Positions 1-33,800 of a stretch of 64,000 nt of DNA are shown piece by piece (positions within the stretch are counted from its first letter, which is position 1; every line of letters starts with the position of its first letter). This stretch comes from Corticium candelabrum (taxonomy: Eukaryota; Porifera; Homoscleromorpha; Homosclerophorida; Plakinidae): the NCBI RefSeq assembly GCF_963422355.1, contig NC_085100.1:5816068-5880067 (forward strand), written 5' to 3'. The position numbers and the translations under genes were made by a program. Below the pieces are notes generated by a model, which saw nothing but the letters and a program-made list of their open reading frames with translations, was not told where the DNA came from and ran no database searches.

Positions 1-900
1 CTAAATCTCTGAGATGTGATTGAGCCTCAATTACCTTCTCGATGCGTCTGGCCACCGTTGCTTGTATAAAATCGTCCTCACCATATACCGGAGAACCTAA
101 TAGCTTAATCCCTCTTGTGAGACGCTTGATTTGCGTTAGTAACTCTGGGAAAGACTGATCACCTGTTGGCCAGTATACCTCACATTTATCCAAGTTAATA
201 TGAAGGCCAAACGTATGACTTTTACAACAAGAGACTGTAGTAGTTTGGAGACCGATTCGCGTGTTCCAACAAAACTGCCGTCATCAAGGTACCAAAGTTG
301 AAGTTCTGGACTAGAGTTTTTTCCAAAATTGTCAAGAAATTGTGACACTACTAGTGAAAACAGTAAAGGACCTAGTGGATCACCTTGCTGGACACCAGCA
401 GTTGACAAAATGCGGACGTTTCCAAAACGAAGCTCTTCAGCTGTTTGGTATGACTGCTGTAGCCATAGAAATAATTCAGGAAATACTTGTTTCAGACAAG
501 ATAAAAAGGGCGGATGACGACATTCATTAAAAGCATTCTGGAAGTCTACTTTCACACAAGACACAAGTCTTTTATGTCATGATTAACAGATATACAAGAC
601 CTTAGTGTAGGAATTGCAGCTTTCATCCCACAATGTATGTCAACTCCAACATGATCATATGGAAGTAAAGTGCCTGGAAGATGAGATTTGACTAAAGACA
701 GCAGAGATGACTAGCTAACCCTTGAATGACGTCACCCACAGCTATTGGACGAATACCACCTGTTTTCTTGTGGAAAGCGGTCAGTGGAGCACCTGACAAC
801 CAAGGAGCAATATTTTGACCAATTTTTCCACTTAGCAGAGCATTCATCAAACGAGTGAGGTTGTCCAAGCATATATAGCAGTAATTCAAGCTTATATATT
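1..900 (-). pseudogene. Non-LTR-type reverse transcriptase fragment
   Basis: On the - strand, 889-692 reads LTAFHKKTGGIRPIAVGDV (fingers motif) and 564-136 reads VDFQNAFNECRHPPF, GVQQGDPLGPLLFSLV and LWYLDDG, the palm motifs including the catalytic YxDD box. The frame changes between the two parts, so it is a broken copy, and its 3' part continues beyond base 1. The RT belongs to the class with a GGIRPIAVG signature; I cannot assign the clade. It lies in an upstream AP3B intron. Confidence 0.8.
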
Positions 901-1365
901 TAGGAGATCACTGATTGAATAGAATCACAAACAAAGGAACTTCAGTAAAAAGTTCTATTGTATTCCAAGAAAGCTACACCTGGTAGGGGTGGAGAAAATA
1001 GCTTAGCTGGAATAAATACGGGGCACATAAGGGCGCATAATGCTATTATTAGCAGTAAAAGAAAAGAAGGGATACAAGGATTAGCACTACTTAGCATTAT
1101 GTATACAGGTACTTTTGATGGCATCTAACAAATATTGAGCTCGAAGTTGAGAGTACCCAGTACTGGACTCTTTTGGGAAGGATTCTAAGATAGAACTGTC
1201 TGTGATTCAACAATTAATTACAGAGGAATGTCATATATCCAGTTTTTTTCAACATCACTGTCTGTAATTCATTGCAACCACGTTTTGCTTGTGCTGGTGC
1301 TATTGAAGCCGGTGCATCTGGAAATGCTGCAGAAATGGAAAAAGAGATGAGAGACACGAGTTTAA

Positions 1366-1600
1366 TGTGTTTCAATATGGAGCAGGTTTCTGTCCCTTCT
1401 CTATAGAAAGTTTGGGTATTGGACTCTGGCTAGTTTCAAGACTAGACTCTGAAAGTATTGCTTTGAAATCAATGACGTTCACTGGGACTATTTTGGATCA
1501 AGCTCTCCGAAATGTTTCTGAACAGTCATCGGTTAAACTTTGGGAGTACAATGCAAAGTCAATATTAAGGAGAATTGCATTAGAGCATGATCTTGCATTT
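1366..1600 (+). repeat. Dispersed coding-like motif, copy A
   Basis: A + strand frame running through IALKSMTFTGTILDQ and SSVKLWEYNAKSILRR. The same pattern recurs at 34875-35100 (-), 29985-30160 (-) and 27990-28100 (+). Copies A and B are clearly similar at the DNA level too. I do not recognise the family. It is described further in the findings. Confidence 0.6.
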
Positions 1601-1702
1601 TGGGATGTTTGTTTTTTCTTCTTTGGATGACACTATGATGTATTACTAAGTTTTAAGTTGGGGAGGGGATGGCTAGATATGAGTGTTAAAGATATATAAT
1701 GA

Positions 1703-1705
<3 letters not shown>

Positions 1706-1762
<57 letters not shown>

Positions 1763-1773
1763 TATATATAACA
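1706..1773. repeat. (TA)n microsatellite
   Basis: About 65 bp of alternating AT with one interruption, just upstream of the AP3B exon at 1834. Confidence 0.95.
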
Positions 1774-1833
1774 TATGCATATGCTAATTTATAAACATGG
1801 TGTTGTCTGAAGTCAATTCTGTAATGTTTACAG

Positions 1834-22347
<20,514 letters not shown>

Positions 22348-22720
22348 CGTAGCGCACTAGTTCTTTAGATACTGGGGCACGTTTTCCATGTTCTACAGTA
22401 AATGTCCACTAATAGACTATTCTTGAACTCTTGAGCTCATGTCACAAGATTTTTTGAAAGTGCAAGAACTAAAAGGCTACTTGTGATTTTGATATCTAAC
22501 TTCTAGTTTTTTGTTCACTAGAACTGGATTATGCATGGCTGCCTAAGCTTGACACGAAGAAGCTTTAATAGCTTTAGTCGACTCAGACCATACATGCATG
22601 CAGGTCTCCATTCGTAAAATCAGGATTTGCCTCTATTCCTGTCATAGGTTAAAAAATTGAAGAGGGCGATATCTATATAGCTTTGATCTCATGTAGCTAG
22701 AATCACATGTGCACGCACAT

Positions 22721-22721
<1 letters not shown>

Positions 22722-22801
<80 letters not shown>
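22722..22801. repeat. (CA)n microsatellite
   Basis: CA repeat directly at the 3' end of the - strand SINE 22802-23211. Confidence 0.97.
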
Positions 22802-22803
<2 letters not shown>

Positions 22804-23211
22804 ATGGCAAACAGATAAGGAGCTGCCGTTTGTTATGGTTATGCCCCCAGCCAGATGGCTGGGTCCTGTGCACTACGCAAGAGCTATGGGCCATGCTAAG
22901 CAATCTCCTGGAGCCTGGCCAGGTACTCGCAGGAGCACCGACTGCAATGCCAACTGTGGTGTGGGCACCCGAAGTCTCACCAGGACCCCAGTGGCTGATC
23001 AACTTTGTCGCAGTCGGGGCCTATGCCACCCCAGTCAATGACCAGGTACTCATTTATGCTCCTGAGGCGAGAGAGGCAATTGTGTATGAGTTTGTTGCCC
23101 AAGGAAATTATGCCATACCTCGCCATCACTGTGACTTGAACCTGCAACCCTGCAAGTTCCCGGATGTACACACTCCGTAGAAGACTCTCTAACCAACTGA
23201 GCTATCGCAGC
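22802..23211 (-). mobile_element. tRNA-derived SINE (family A), full-length copy
   Basis: On the - strand the head GCTGCGATAGCTCAGTTGG starts at 23211 and contains an A box (TAGCTCAGTTGGTTAGAG, 23187-23204) and a B box (GGTTCAAGTCA, 23132-23142), i.e. an RNA polymerase III internal promoter. A body of about 330 bp follows, ending GGCAGCTCCTTATCTG next to a (TG)n tract. A 5'-truncated relative lies at 60902-61080. It lies in the 1.26-kb spacer between the AP3B and ATG7 stop codons. The head is not a functional tRNA, because the anticodon arm is not foldable in standard form. Confidence 0.85.
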
Positions 23212-23228
23212 ACACATGCGCGTGCACA

Positions 23229-23230
<2 letters not shown>

Positions 23231-23288
<58 letters not shown>
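23231..23288. repeat. (CA)n microsatellite
   Basis: CA repeat on the other side (5' on the element's strand) of the SINE 22802-23211, joined by a short GCGTGCACACGCG-like segment. Confidence 0.95.
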
Positions 23289-23292
<4 letters not shown>

Positions 23293-23605
23293 ACACACAA
23301 GAGAGACACAGACACAGATTTTTAGGTGTGAACACCTCCTAGACACAAAGCTTTATGCGAAAGCATTATACACAATGCATTAGTTTTGTCTCATTATTTT
23401 TTCGTGCTGAGTATTAGTGCTGCAGTAATTAATAGTTTTGGCACTGATAGCACGCCATAGAAATCCTGGTTATACTGCAGCTTTTACAGATATTGCATTA
23501 CCACAACACTCACTACATCTATGGTCCTTCCTAGCCTAAGAACCCACAGCAGCATACATCCAGCAGATCAATATTGACAGTCTGATTAGCTGTAAATTCC
23601 CAGTA

Positions 23606-24328
23606 TCATATTTCATCATCACTTATAGCCCATATCTGCAAAAAAATTACAATCAGATCAAACTGCCATTTTGCAAGCACAAGGTGACTCACTTCATCCT
23701 CAACAGCTTCAGCATGTAGTTGACTGAGACCAGTAACTTCTTCCAAAAATGTTGGTGAATTGAAGACTTGCAAAAGGAAGTGGAAACCCTCTGTGAGATA
23801 CCTTGATACAACCTGGAAAAATTGCACTCACGTTACTGTGCTACAACTCAACTATCAGCAAAGTTTAAATAGGACGACACAAAAGGCAACTTGAAATTAG
23901 AGCTGATATTTGCAAGGCTGGTGTTATAACAGTTAAAAGACGATTAATAACAAATACAACATAGCACAGCAGAACATTCTGGCATTCATTCAGCTTAATC
24001 AAACAACAAAAACCAGTAAATTTCATGATTACTAGCAATGCATCCATTGTTCTACCGAAGATAATGGAGTCAACCCAAAGAAATCCCATCAACAGAAACA
24101 AGTTATCTCCATAATAACCAAAAGTAGTGACAAAAGAGAAGCTTCTGTCACTATCCAAAAATTGACACAACACTGCCATTCACAAAACCCAGAACTTGTC
24201 CACTGAACTGTAGTATCTATGCATACTGAATAGTATAAAAAGCTAACCACATCTGAGCAAGCTGCACACTTGTCAAATGCCAAGCTGGCAGGCATCACAG
24301 AGTAGAATCGAGACAAAAAGCCGCGAAT
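23606..24328 (-). CDS. atg7: ATG7 exons 14-16 (second zinc pair and C-terminal tail)
   Basis: Exons 24328-24248, 23812-23693 and 23635-23606. Exon 14 reads IRGFLSRF and then [14 protein letters not shown], with the second CxxC of the zinc site. Exon 15 reads [20 protein letters not shown]. The last exon is only 30 bp and encodes IWAISDDEI followed by TGA. This C-terminal stretch binds ATG8 family proteins in characterised species. Confidence 0.95.
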
Positions 24329-27300
24329 CTAAACAAAATGGTGTATTAGCAAGTTCTTATTACAGTCACTACAACACATATGCACGAGTCATTCATGAAA
24401 CGATAAAATAGAAATTGATGAGAACGATGAAGGAAATGTGGCCTGAGTAGAGCCTCTAACATTAATGTGCAGTACTAATTATGTATATTAAAATCATTAA
24501 AATGCAAGTAGACTGTATCAAGCAGGTCATTTTAATTAACAATTCACAACATTCTTTGCTATCAATACGGTATGGTCTTCCACAAACAGTGAGCACACCA
24601 TTTTGTCACTTAACCGTTGTAATTGTACAGCATGGCTAGTTAAAATAACATGTCGGTTCAAATCTCTTCTTCAGTGATCAGCAAGTTGACCAAATAACTT
24701 ATTTGACAATTATTTGATTATTTTCAATAGCAAGTAAAGCAACAACGTGCCACACTACATTTTTAATGGACATATAGTAAGTCAGTTTGCTTCCATAGCA
24801 GTAATTACAAAGTACTATCACACAATGTAACAAGTAAACTATCTAAAACCATCATGCAAGAAAAGGAAAGAATATTCACATACATCTATTCCTGACAGCT
24901 TTGCCTGGATATGGGAAGGTTAAGCCACAAGTGAGCATGCATGGTTGGCAGATAATGACATCACATGACATAAATGCTTGTTTAACCTTTTTGAAAACAG
25001 TGAAAAGCGTTCACATTTATCAATTTCTAAAATCTTTTCCAGAGAAAAGAAAATGAATAACACACCCAAATGCCCTAGTAACCAACAGGGGAACTCACCA
25101 CTCACCCATTAACTTAACCAAGATTATATAAACTGCACCAGACTGCATACCAGAACACCTGCCAACCAAAACGTACACAATGCTTTTCTTCACTCTTACC
25201 ACTGCAATTAAAATGTGACATTTCTACACCACCTTTGCTACACACACTGAATTCAAATATAATCTGATATGGTGTCAAATGCTAGCTGTGACTACACAAA
25301 AAGAAACCAGAAACTCCACATGCTGACCATGTAAACACATCACTTCACAAAATAGGCATTTTATTAGAAACCAATTCACTAGTACTATCCACATCTATAG
25401 AAGAAATAAAGTACACACGAGCACACAACAAGAACGGTTAATCAGAATTCGAGATAGGCTTATATTGTGTCACTATATCAGTACAGAAATGGCATGCACC
25501 TGCTTAGCTTTGAAAGTAGTGTGAGAAAAATGTTTACCCAGTGTAAGCACATTTGTATGAGGGTGATTGCAAGAGTTCTCATGTTGTGTATTGTGTTGTA
25601 AAACGGCGATTAGTCAAAACTTTAAGTGTGTCTAAACATGAATGCTACACATATCCCTACTAATAAGCTAAATTATGCGGGATTCTGTTCTGCTAATAGT
25701 TTGCAAATCACTTTTGAAACTAGACACTGGATGCTGTGGCCACGAGAAGCTCATTCACGCATGGGAAATCCAATCCATGATCAAGTTTATCATCTCAATA
25801 AGTCACCATCAGAAATCAACCAAATTATGACTGAAGCCTTACAATATGTTCCATCTTATGAGACAGTTAGGACCTAGGTAATAGCATTTAATGAGGGCCA
25901 CACAGATGTCACTGACTCCACAAGAACAGAACACCCCATCAGTGTGACTGATGAAGAAACACTGTTGCATGTAAGAGACCTGATAAACAAAGATCGTCAT
26001 CTCACTTGCAAACAGATAGGACACAATGCTCGACATCTCTCACACCACTGCATACCGCAGTCTTAAAGACTATCTCAAAAAGAGGAAGATTGCAGCAAAG
26101 TGGGTCCCGCATATCCTGACTGAAGACAAGAGCTAGATGGCGGTGGAACATCTGCATCTGATCAATACAGAAGGCAAAGCGTTTCTACGTAAAATAGTTG
26201 CAGGTGATGAGACAAGGGTTCTCTTTTCAACCAGAACTAGAACGACACAGTGAAGAGTGACACAGCATTGGTTCGCCTCCCTCCTCCTCCCTCCTCCCAA
26301 TTCGTACTCACCCAACACTATTGCAAGCAACACTTCAACAGAAAGTCATTATAATCATCGTGTAAGAAATTTTTTACTTGAGCCTAAATACTACCATACC
26401 AACTGATCAGCCCCTAACAGCATCCTTGTTGAGCATACAGTTTTCACGTCATACAAAGCTACAAGTCATTAACTGATCTACACTTCAATAATTATATTTC
26501 ATCAATGAAAAAATGATTAATTTCTCACTTGATGTGGCACTAGACCAAGTGTTGACTCGAAGTCTGCCTCCAAGTGTGAATCTTTTGATGTTGTATCAGC
26601 TGAAGCAAGTCCCTTGGATGGATGCTGTAGCAGAGATACCAGCAGCTCAACTGCCAGTGCACTAGCTAACATGGACATGCCAGGTCGAGAAACAGTGCAC
26701 TGTTGATCCAAAGTTCGATCTTTGGTTGACTAAACAGGGAAGAAAACATGAGATACTATATGACTGGTTATTTCTGCAGTCTTAATTACTCCAATTTGAG
26801 AATTTTGACCAAAGTTTTAATTACTATATATTAAATTTCTGCATTCCAATCAGGAGGACAGGTACTGGTACACACTTTATTAATTGGGGCCACAGCAAAG
26901 CGTCCATCCACTAGGTACATAATCACACGGAATAAAGCACGGTTTGCATCCCTGGTGGCTTCATCTCTGATGCCAGTCTCTGCAGGTGTAAGAAGGGTTC
27001 TGAAATGGGAACCGATGCTCATACCAAAGCAACCCTTACACACAGCAGTACACGTGCCATGTCCCTATAAATACCGTGCATGTGTCAACGTTGTGGCACA
27101 GAGACTGCCTGGGACTCCAACAATATTCCTAAATATCCACAATTCTATTTGTCCACTCCTTGATTTCTTCGCAGCAATCATAGAGATACCATAATCACAG
27201 AATACAGTAGAGCATTGCAATAAAGGTACAACATACTACAGTACTTACATCACCAGGAGCTACAACATCATTGCAGAAATAGCATCCAAGGCCACTCCCA

Positions 27301-28099
27301 GGAACTTTTCTTCCTGCTTTTAACGTCTCAACATCTACGTGTGGAGGGTGGGCTTCGGTCCCTTGTTTCACTCCATGACGCATTATCAAATAGGTGTCAA
27401 ACCCAAGAGCACAGTTGATAACCATCTACAAACTCAGTTACTCAACAAAACACCAATAAAAATTGACAGCTGACCACCTTTCCTTTAGCAGCTGCCATTA
27501 CAGTTGGAAGCCATCGTGCTTCTCGAGTATCCATTAACAGGAAAATCACATCATTATCATCAAATAGTTGTTCCAACTTTTCAACATCACTTCGCACCTT
27601 GTCTACTTCACCACCTGCCACACAAACACCAACTCAAACTCTATACCACCAACGTGGACACATGCTCTACATAACGATTTTCAGACCAAAAGCAATGAGA
27701 CCCTCCAAGACTAAAAATGAGTCGGTAGAATACATTCATATTCAATAGCAACTGAGCTCCGAAAGATCCACAACCAGTTACGTAGTAGAATATGTGTACT
27801 TTGTCTTTTCAGAAGTTACAAGACAGGGTTCTCACATCAGCTAAAACCACTGTACTAAAATGTTCATGATAACTATCTATATACAATGCAAGAACGACTT
27901 CTGCCGGCAGGGTCCATTACCCCTCGGTAGTGGAAACGCTTGGACTTTGGTCGCCAGATAGTTTAGACACATTGAAATTCTAAAGTATGTGCTGTGCTAG
28001 CTGTTCCTTTCTGGAAGACTTTCAAGAACTTGTTGCAACGGCTATCTATAAAATTATGGCTTTATAACACTAGATTGATTTCTAGTCGCATGCTTGCAG

Positions 28100-28166
<67 letters not shown>

Positions 28167-30802
28167 TCTGGAAAAAATTATAAGACCACCCTTCAAATTT
28201 TGGGTTTAGGGTTACAAATGTACCACATTTTGTTGATACCAGGGCTATCACTGTCATTTATAACAGTTTGGTTCATATACTAAGATGCTGTAAGACATGC
28301 CTGTTTATATGCTTATATTAATCTGAAAATGTATCAACCAAAAATCTACCAAATTACATGACAATTTGTTAGAAGAAGATTTACTAAATAAATAAACATA
28401 CAATAAGCAGTAAATAACAATAACCAACATTAACAGCAATATGCAACTACAAAAGTACGAAAAACACTCAATATTTTGTGGCAAAGCCCCTGTTTTTAAT
28501 CACAGCCCGAATTCGACTTGGGATGCTTTCCACCAGCCTCTCACATTCATCTTGAGTGATCGTTTCCCACTCCAGGCGTAGAAAATCAAACAACTCTGCT
28601 TTGTTTGAAGGTTTGTGATTCTCCATTTTGCGTTTCATGGTATTCCACAGGTTTTCTATTGGGTTAATATCTGGAGATTGAGCTGGCCAAGTCAGGATCC
28701 TGATGTTCTTTTCTTCCATCCATGACTTTACAGACTTTGCTGTGTGGCATGGCGCATTGTCTTGTTGAAATATCCAGTCATCAGAGTTGGGGTATAACAT
28801 CTGAGCTGATGGAAGTAGGTCTTCTTCGAGAACAACCCTGTACTTGGCTTGGTTCATGCGTCCTTCGCAGAGTCGGACTTTGCCAGTTCCTGACTTACTA
28901 AAACAACCCCATATCATCACCGATCCTCCGCCGTGTTTCACAGTTGGGGCAAGGCATTCTGGTCTATACGCTTCTCCTGACCTTCTACGAACCATCAAAC
29001 GCCCTGGAGTGGGACAAAGCTGGAAATTGGATTCGTCAGAAAAGATTACTTTGCTCCAGTCATCAACAGTCCAATCCTTGTGGTCTTTTGCAAACTTGAG
29101 TCTTTGCTTTCTTTGTCTTTCATTAATGAACGGCTTCTTTCTTGCTCTGTGGGACTTCAGTCCTACTTGAAGGAGTCTGTTGCGAACAGTTCTGGCTGAA
29201 CAGTTGACATTGCACCCAGATTTCCACTCTTTTTGGAGGTCACTTGAAGTCAGTCGTCTATTAGAGAGAGACTTTCGGATGAGGTAGCGGTCTTCCCTGG
29301 CACTAGAGAGACGTTTTCTGCCACGGCCTGGTTGCACTTCAGTTGCTCCAGTTGTTTTCTTTTTCTCCTTTGTCTGGTGAACAGCAGTTTTGGAAATCTT
29401 GAGTCTGGAAGCAACTTGTCGCTCGCTGTAGCCTTCCTTCAGCAGTACCAGGATAGCTGTCTTCGTTTTACAACTCAATTGCTTCTTCTTCGGCATGGTA
29501 GTATTAGTTAAAAATAGCATTTAACGTTACTCCATATATAGTACAGAAATGAAACTTAAATTGTGGGTTTTGCATAGCATGTAGTTATACTTAGTAAAAC
29601 AATTTCAGACCAGGTAATGTCTCTGTAACTTCTTTTGCTAAAACGCTATTTTTATTGTTTTGTCTGCATTTCATTATCAAAAATGTAATGGTTAAATATT
29701 ATAGATAATCATTATTGCTCAATCTGATTTGTCAAACCACTTACGTAGTCAAAATGCATCTGGTCTTATAATTTTTTCCAGAGATGTATATATATATTAC
29801 ACTCAAAACTATTTACTCACATACAGGAAAGTTCCAACTCAAAACATCTTCCATTTCTATGTGTTGGTTTGTGAGAGATGTTTACGGTAAACATCTCTTG
29901 CCGTACAACGCCGTATCACATCATATATATATTCAAATTTTTTTCAAATTTTTAAATTCAATATTTATTCTTTTAAAGCTCGTCCTTACAGGACAACACC
30001 AGTCTCTCTAGAATCAGTCTAGAATTAAACAACCACAAAGCTACTGAAAGTTTTTCACGTAAACTAGTAATTGTTCGACTAAAAGTTTGCCCTTTTTGAA
30101 ATGATGCCTTGCATGCTATACTTCTCAATGTCCGTAAACTGTTGACGTCCATATCCCGGCTGTATGATGGCAACTGCAGCGGGCTGACGTAGGTTCATCA
30201 CTTTTGCTGTGTTATTTGTATTAGTACTCTATTTGCTTCCTGTGCCTCTAGTCCTTTCCTCTAACACTCTCCTTCACAGTTTGAAGCAGTTCTAGACGTT
30301 TTGCAGGAATAGTATTTTTGTATCTCTATGACCATGAAGCATATGGTGTAAAGTAGATAGATGATAAATGCCATGCGTGTGACAGTTGTTATGATACACA
30401 AACGTATTAAGAAGTTGAAGGTATATCAGCGTCTCGTGTCTCACGCATCAGCCACTAGGTATGCTATCCACTACACCATGGAACACACCGTGAGTCTCAT
30501 CTGATTCGGAGAGCTGCTCATGACAATTACCATCTATCTACTTTACACCATACACTTCATGAGTACCATCTACAGTACATCACACATATTAGTAGCGAGG
30601 CTAATGCTACTCTCTCTCTCTGTAACTCTGTTGCACACATTAGTCCACCTGTCTTTTCTGATAACTATACGCGTTATAGTTCAGCCGATAAACCACCAAC
30701 CTATTTACATTGTTATATCTTACATATTATATTTAACAATACCCTAATACCCCAACATCCCTCCCAACATCCCTCCCAACTTATGTAGGCAAATCCCAAC
30801 TA

Positions 30803-30862
<60 letters not shown>

Positions 30863-33800
30863 CCCAAACTTGGCAACACCCTTTGAGTTTACACTCTATA
30901 GCAGCAAACTACCATACTTTGTTTTATCACTGGGCCTCCAGACTTGCTCAATGAACGACCAAGTGTTTAATAGACGTAGCAATATTAGACATTTGCCTCA
31001 CACCAGTGCTACAACAATTCCAATTGTTCTAAAGTTCGGATGTAGAGTAACAAATACATAAATTTACAGTACAGTAAAACCTCGCTAATCTGTACAGCCC
31101 CATGCCACGCCCCATTCAAATTAGTGAATTGTTCGGATTATCAAAAATGCCAAAACGCATAGCCTTGGAGGTCCAGGCTTTGCCTTGGACACCCAGACCA
31201 CTAGCGTATTTACGTATCTCTACACATATGTCATGTTTGTGGTATAGGACACTGCTGCAACGACTATATGTACTTCTAAATAATGTGACAGTCAGGATTT
31301 AAAATAGTTAGATACATGCATTTGCTGAAAACTAGATAACCGTAACCCAGATCAAGCTGCCCAATAAGATTTGGGTATGCAAGGCAGGGCGCCAAAGGTA
31401 ATTCAGATTAGCAACGATTCAGATTAGCAACGATTCAAATTAGTAAGGTCAGGATTACCGAGGTTCTACTGTACTATCTTTATTTTGTTTTCTCATCAGA
31501 AACATATGGGAATCTCAGAAAATGTAATACACCCTTGCCTCCCTTAATTAAAGGCGGAAACGTGTCCTCAAATGACAAAGGTCTATAAGTCAGAAACATG
31601 ACACTTTAGCCATAATTACATGTACATATGCACATATATACACGCAAATATAATCAATATTCTCACACTGCACCTGCATTAAGGATCTCAAGACTTCAGA
31701 TACCAGAGATAAGAGGGTACTTAGACTATCTGAGCAGATTGTATCAGATGTACAGTTAATGAAGCAGAACTAAAAGCATTCGAATGTGTGATAAAATTTG
31801 TCATTACTTTAAATTAAGTTAGACATGCTTGTGCTTCTAGTTTGTTGTCTGAACTACTAATTGTCATTAACATTTCTAATACTTTGTTTGTTGATGGAAG
31901 TATACTTTAATTCATGCAGATGGCAATAATGTACACTATTTGCATATCGGATTTTTTAGTACTACACAACACTAATAGATTACATTATTCACATAGCAAC
32001 AGCAATATACCATCTTCATACATCTCTAGCAATTTAACTAAACGTAAAGTTGGCATTCAGTATTAACTCTTGAAACATGACATTACTACATATGCCTTCA
32101 GAGCACACATACTGGAAAGCAGATTAACGGTCCAATGATATTAATACATAAGTTAATTTCTTGCAGCAATTTAGAAGGTTTGTATCATGCATACACTCAC
32201 CAGCAGAATTCACAATATGTCCTGGCATTGGAACGGACAGTATATAACCATTTGCATTCTATAACAATGCATTAACATTAAACCAATAAAATGTTTACTT
32301 AAATTGATTTAACTTACTACTTCTGGAAAGATTTTCTTCAATCCATCAGCAGCCGCAAGTGCTTTTGGTTTTCCTCCATTGAGACAGTCATCGAACTGAA
32401 ATAGACTTTGACGAACTGGATTTGAGTATGAAACTTGACCATTATCCACAAACGAGATATTACGAACTCCCCAACTCTATAATACAAACTGCAAACATGA
32501 CAACAAATGATACAACAAATCTCACTTACCAGCAAACATCTTGCTACATTGCAGCCTAGTGTCCCAGCACCTAAGAGAAGACATCGTGTCTTGGCAACAA
32601 TTTCCAGATCAAGACCTGGAATCAATCTCCAGCGCATCAGTTTCAAGTTCAAGTCAACAGCTGACTCTGCAAGACTAATAGAAGATTAAATGTACAATCC
32701 CCAAAATGTAAGACTTGCTATATTAGTGTGCAATAAACCAAAATGTATATGATCTTTGACCAAACGCGATTACAGTAGTATGTTTTTTGAATTTGTCAGG
32801 CTAAACACTACATCATCATCATCATCATCATCATCACCATCACCATCACCATCACCATTACCATCACCGCCATCATCATCATCATCAATCATCAACTTTC
32901 ATACACAGGCAACATACTATACCAGCAGGTCAATGAAACCAATTGGGTTCAAAAAATATAACCTACTAGATGGTCATGCCCGACGCAAAGTGCATGCCAT
33001 GGTACCGGCTGGTAATTCCAAGTGAATTACGTTGTGAAAACACAGGTGATTTCAACCGGTGTTTCAGCGAATACTGTCAGATTCCTGCTGTGAAACCAGC
33101 TGAAACTACTCCTAATTACATTGGTACTGGTCCAAGACTCATACAGTATACAGCGGAATAATGAGCAAATCCCTCTGGTATTCACCCAGAATTTTAATGG
33201 ATAAAGACAGGGACACACGAGCAATTGTATTGCAGTTTTATACATATATTAATTATTCTTATAATGCGGTCCAATGCAAAGAAAGCTAAATACAACACAG
33301 AATAACTACCGTCCACTGCTCGTTCAAAGCTTAAAAACCAATACACATGGTGATCCTCCAGAACACTGTTTGCTGCTGATTTTCTTCTTCTAGTCCCAAT
33401 TCTCTTAGCTGCGTATGTCTGTAGTCCGTCAAATTTCTCAAAAGTTTTACGAAATCTTTTAGTCATTGAAGAGAAGTTAGACAAAGTTTCGATGCAGACA
33501 GCTTGGGCAAGAACTTAAGACCGCCGCGCAGTTGAACATGCACAACAATATTATTACTGCTGTTTGGTTGGTCTAGAGGCAAGCAGTGGAATGGAAGCGT
33601 CAATTATTCCTAGCAACTGCCCTGGGCAGCTAAGAAACTTAATAATTGAATAAGCATTCCTGAACTTAGTTGTCTTAGCAACAAACGATATGCTTTCTGT
33701 AAAGAAATGACTAAAAACATAAGCAACTATGTTATAAGCTTCTGGTACAGGTACACTAGTGCACATTCTGTATGAATTTTAAAATTCATCCTTAGAGCGA

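Noticed and set aside
23125..23211. A tRNA gene
   Set aside because: Good A and B boxes, but the sequence continues into a SINE body repeated elsewhere and the acceptor and anticodon arms do not pair properly.
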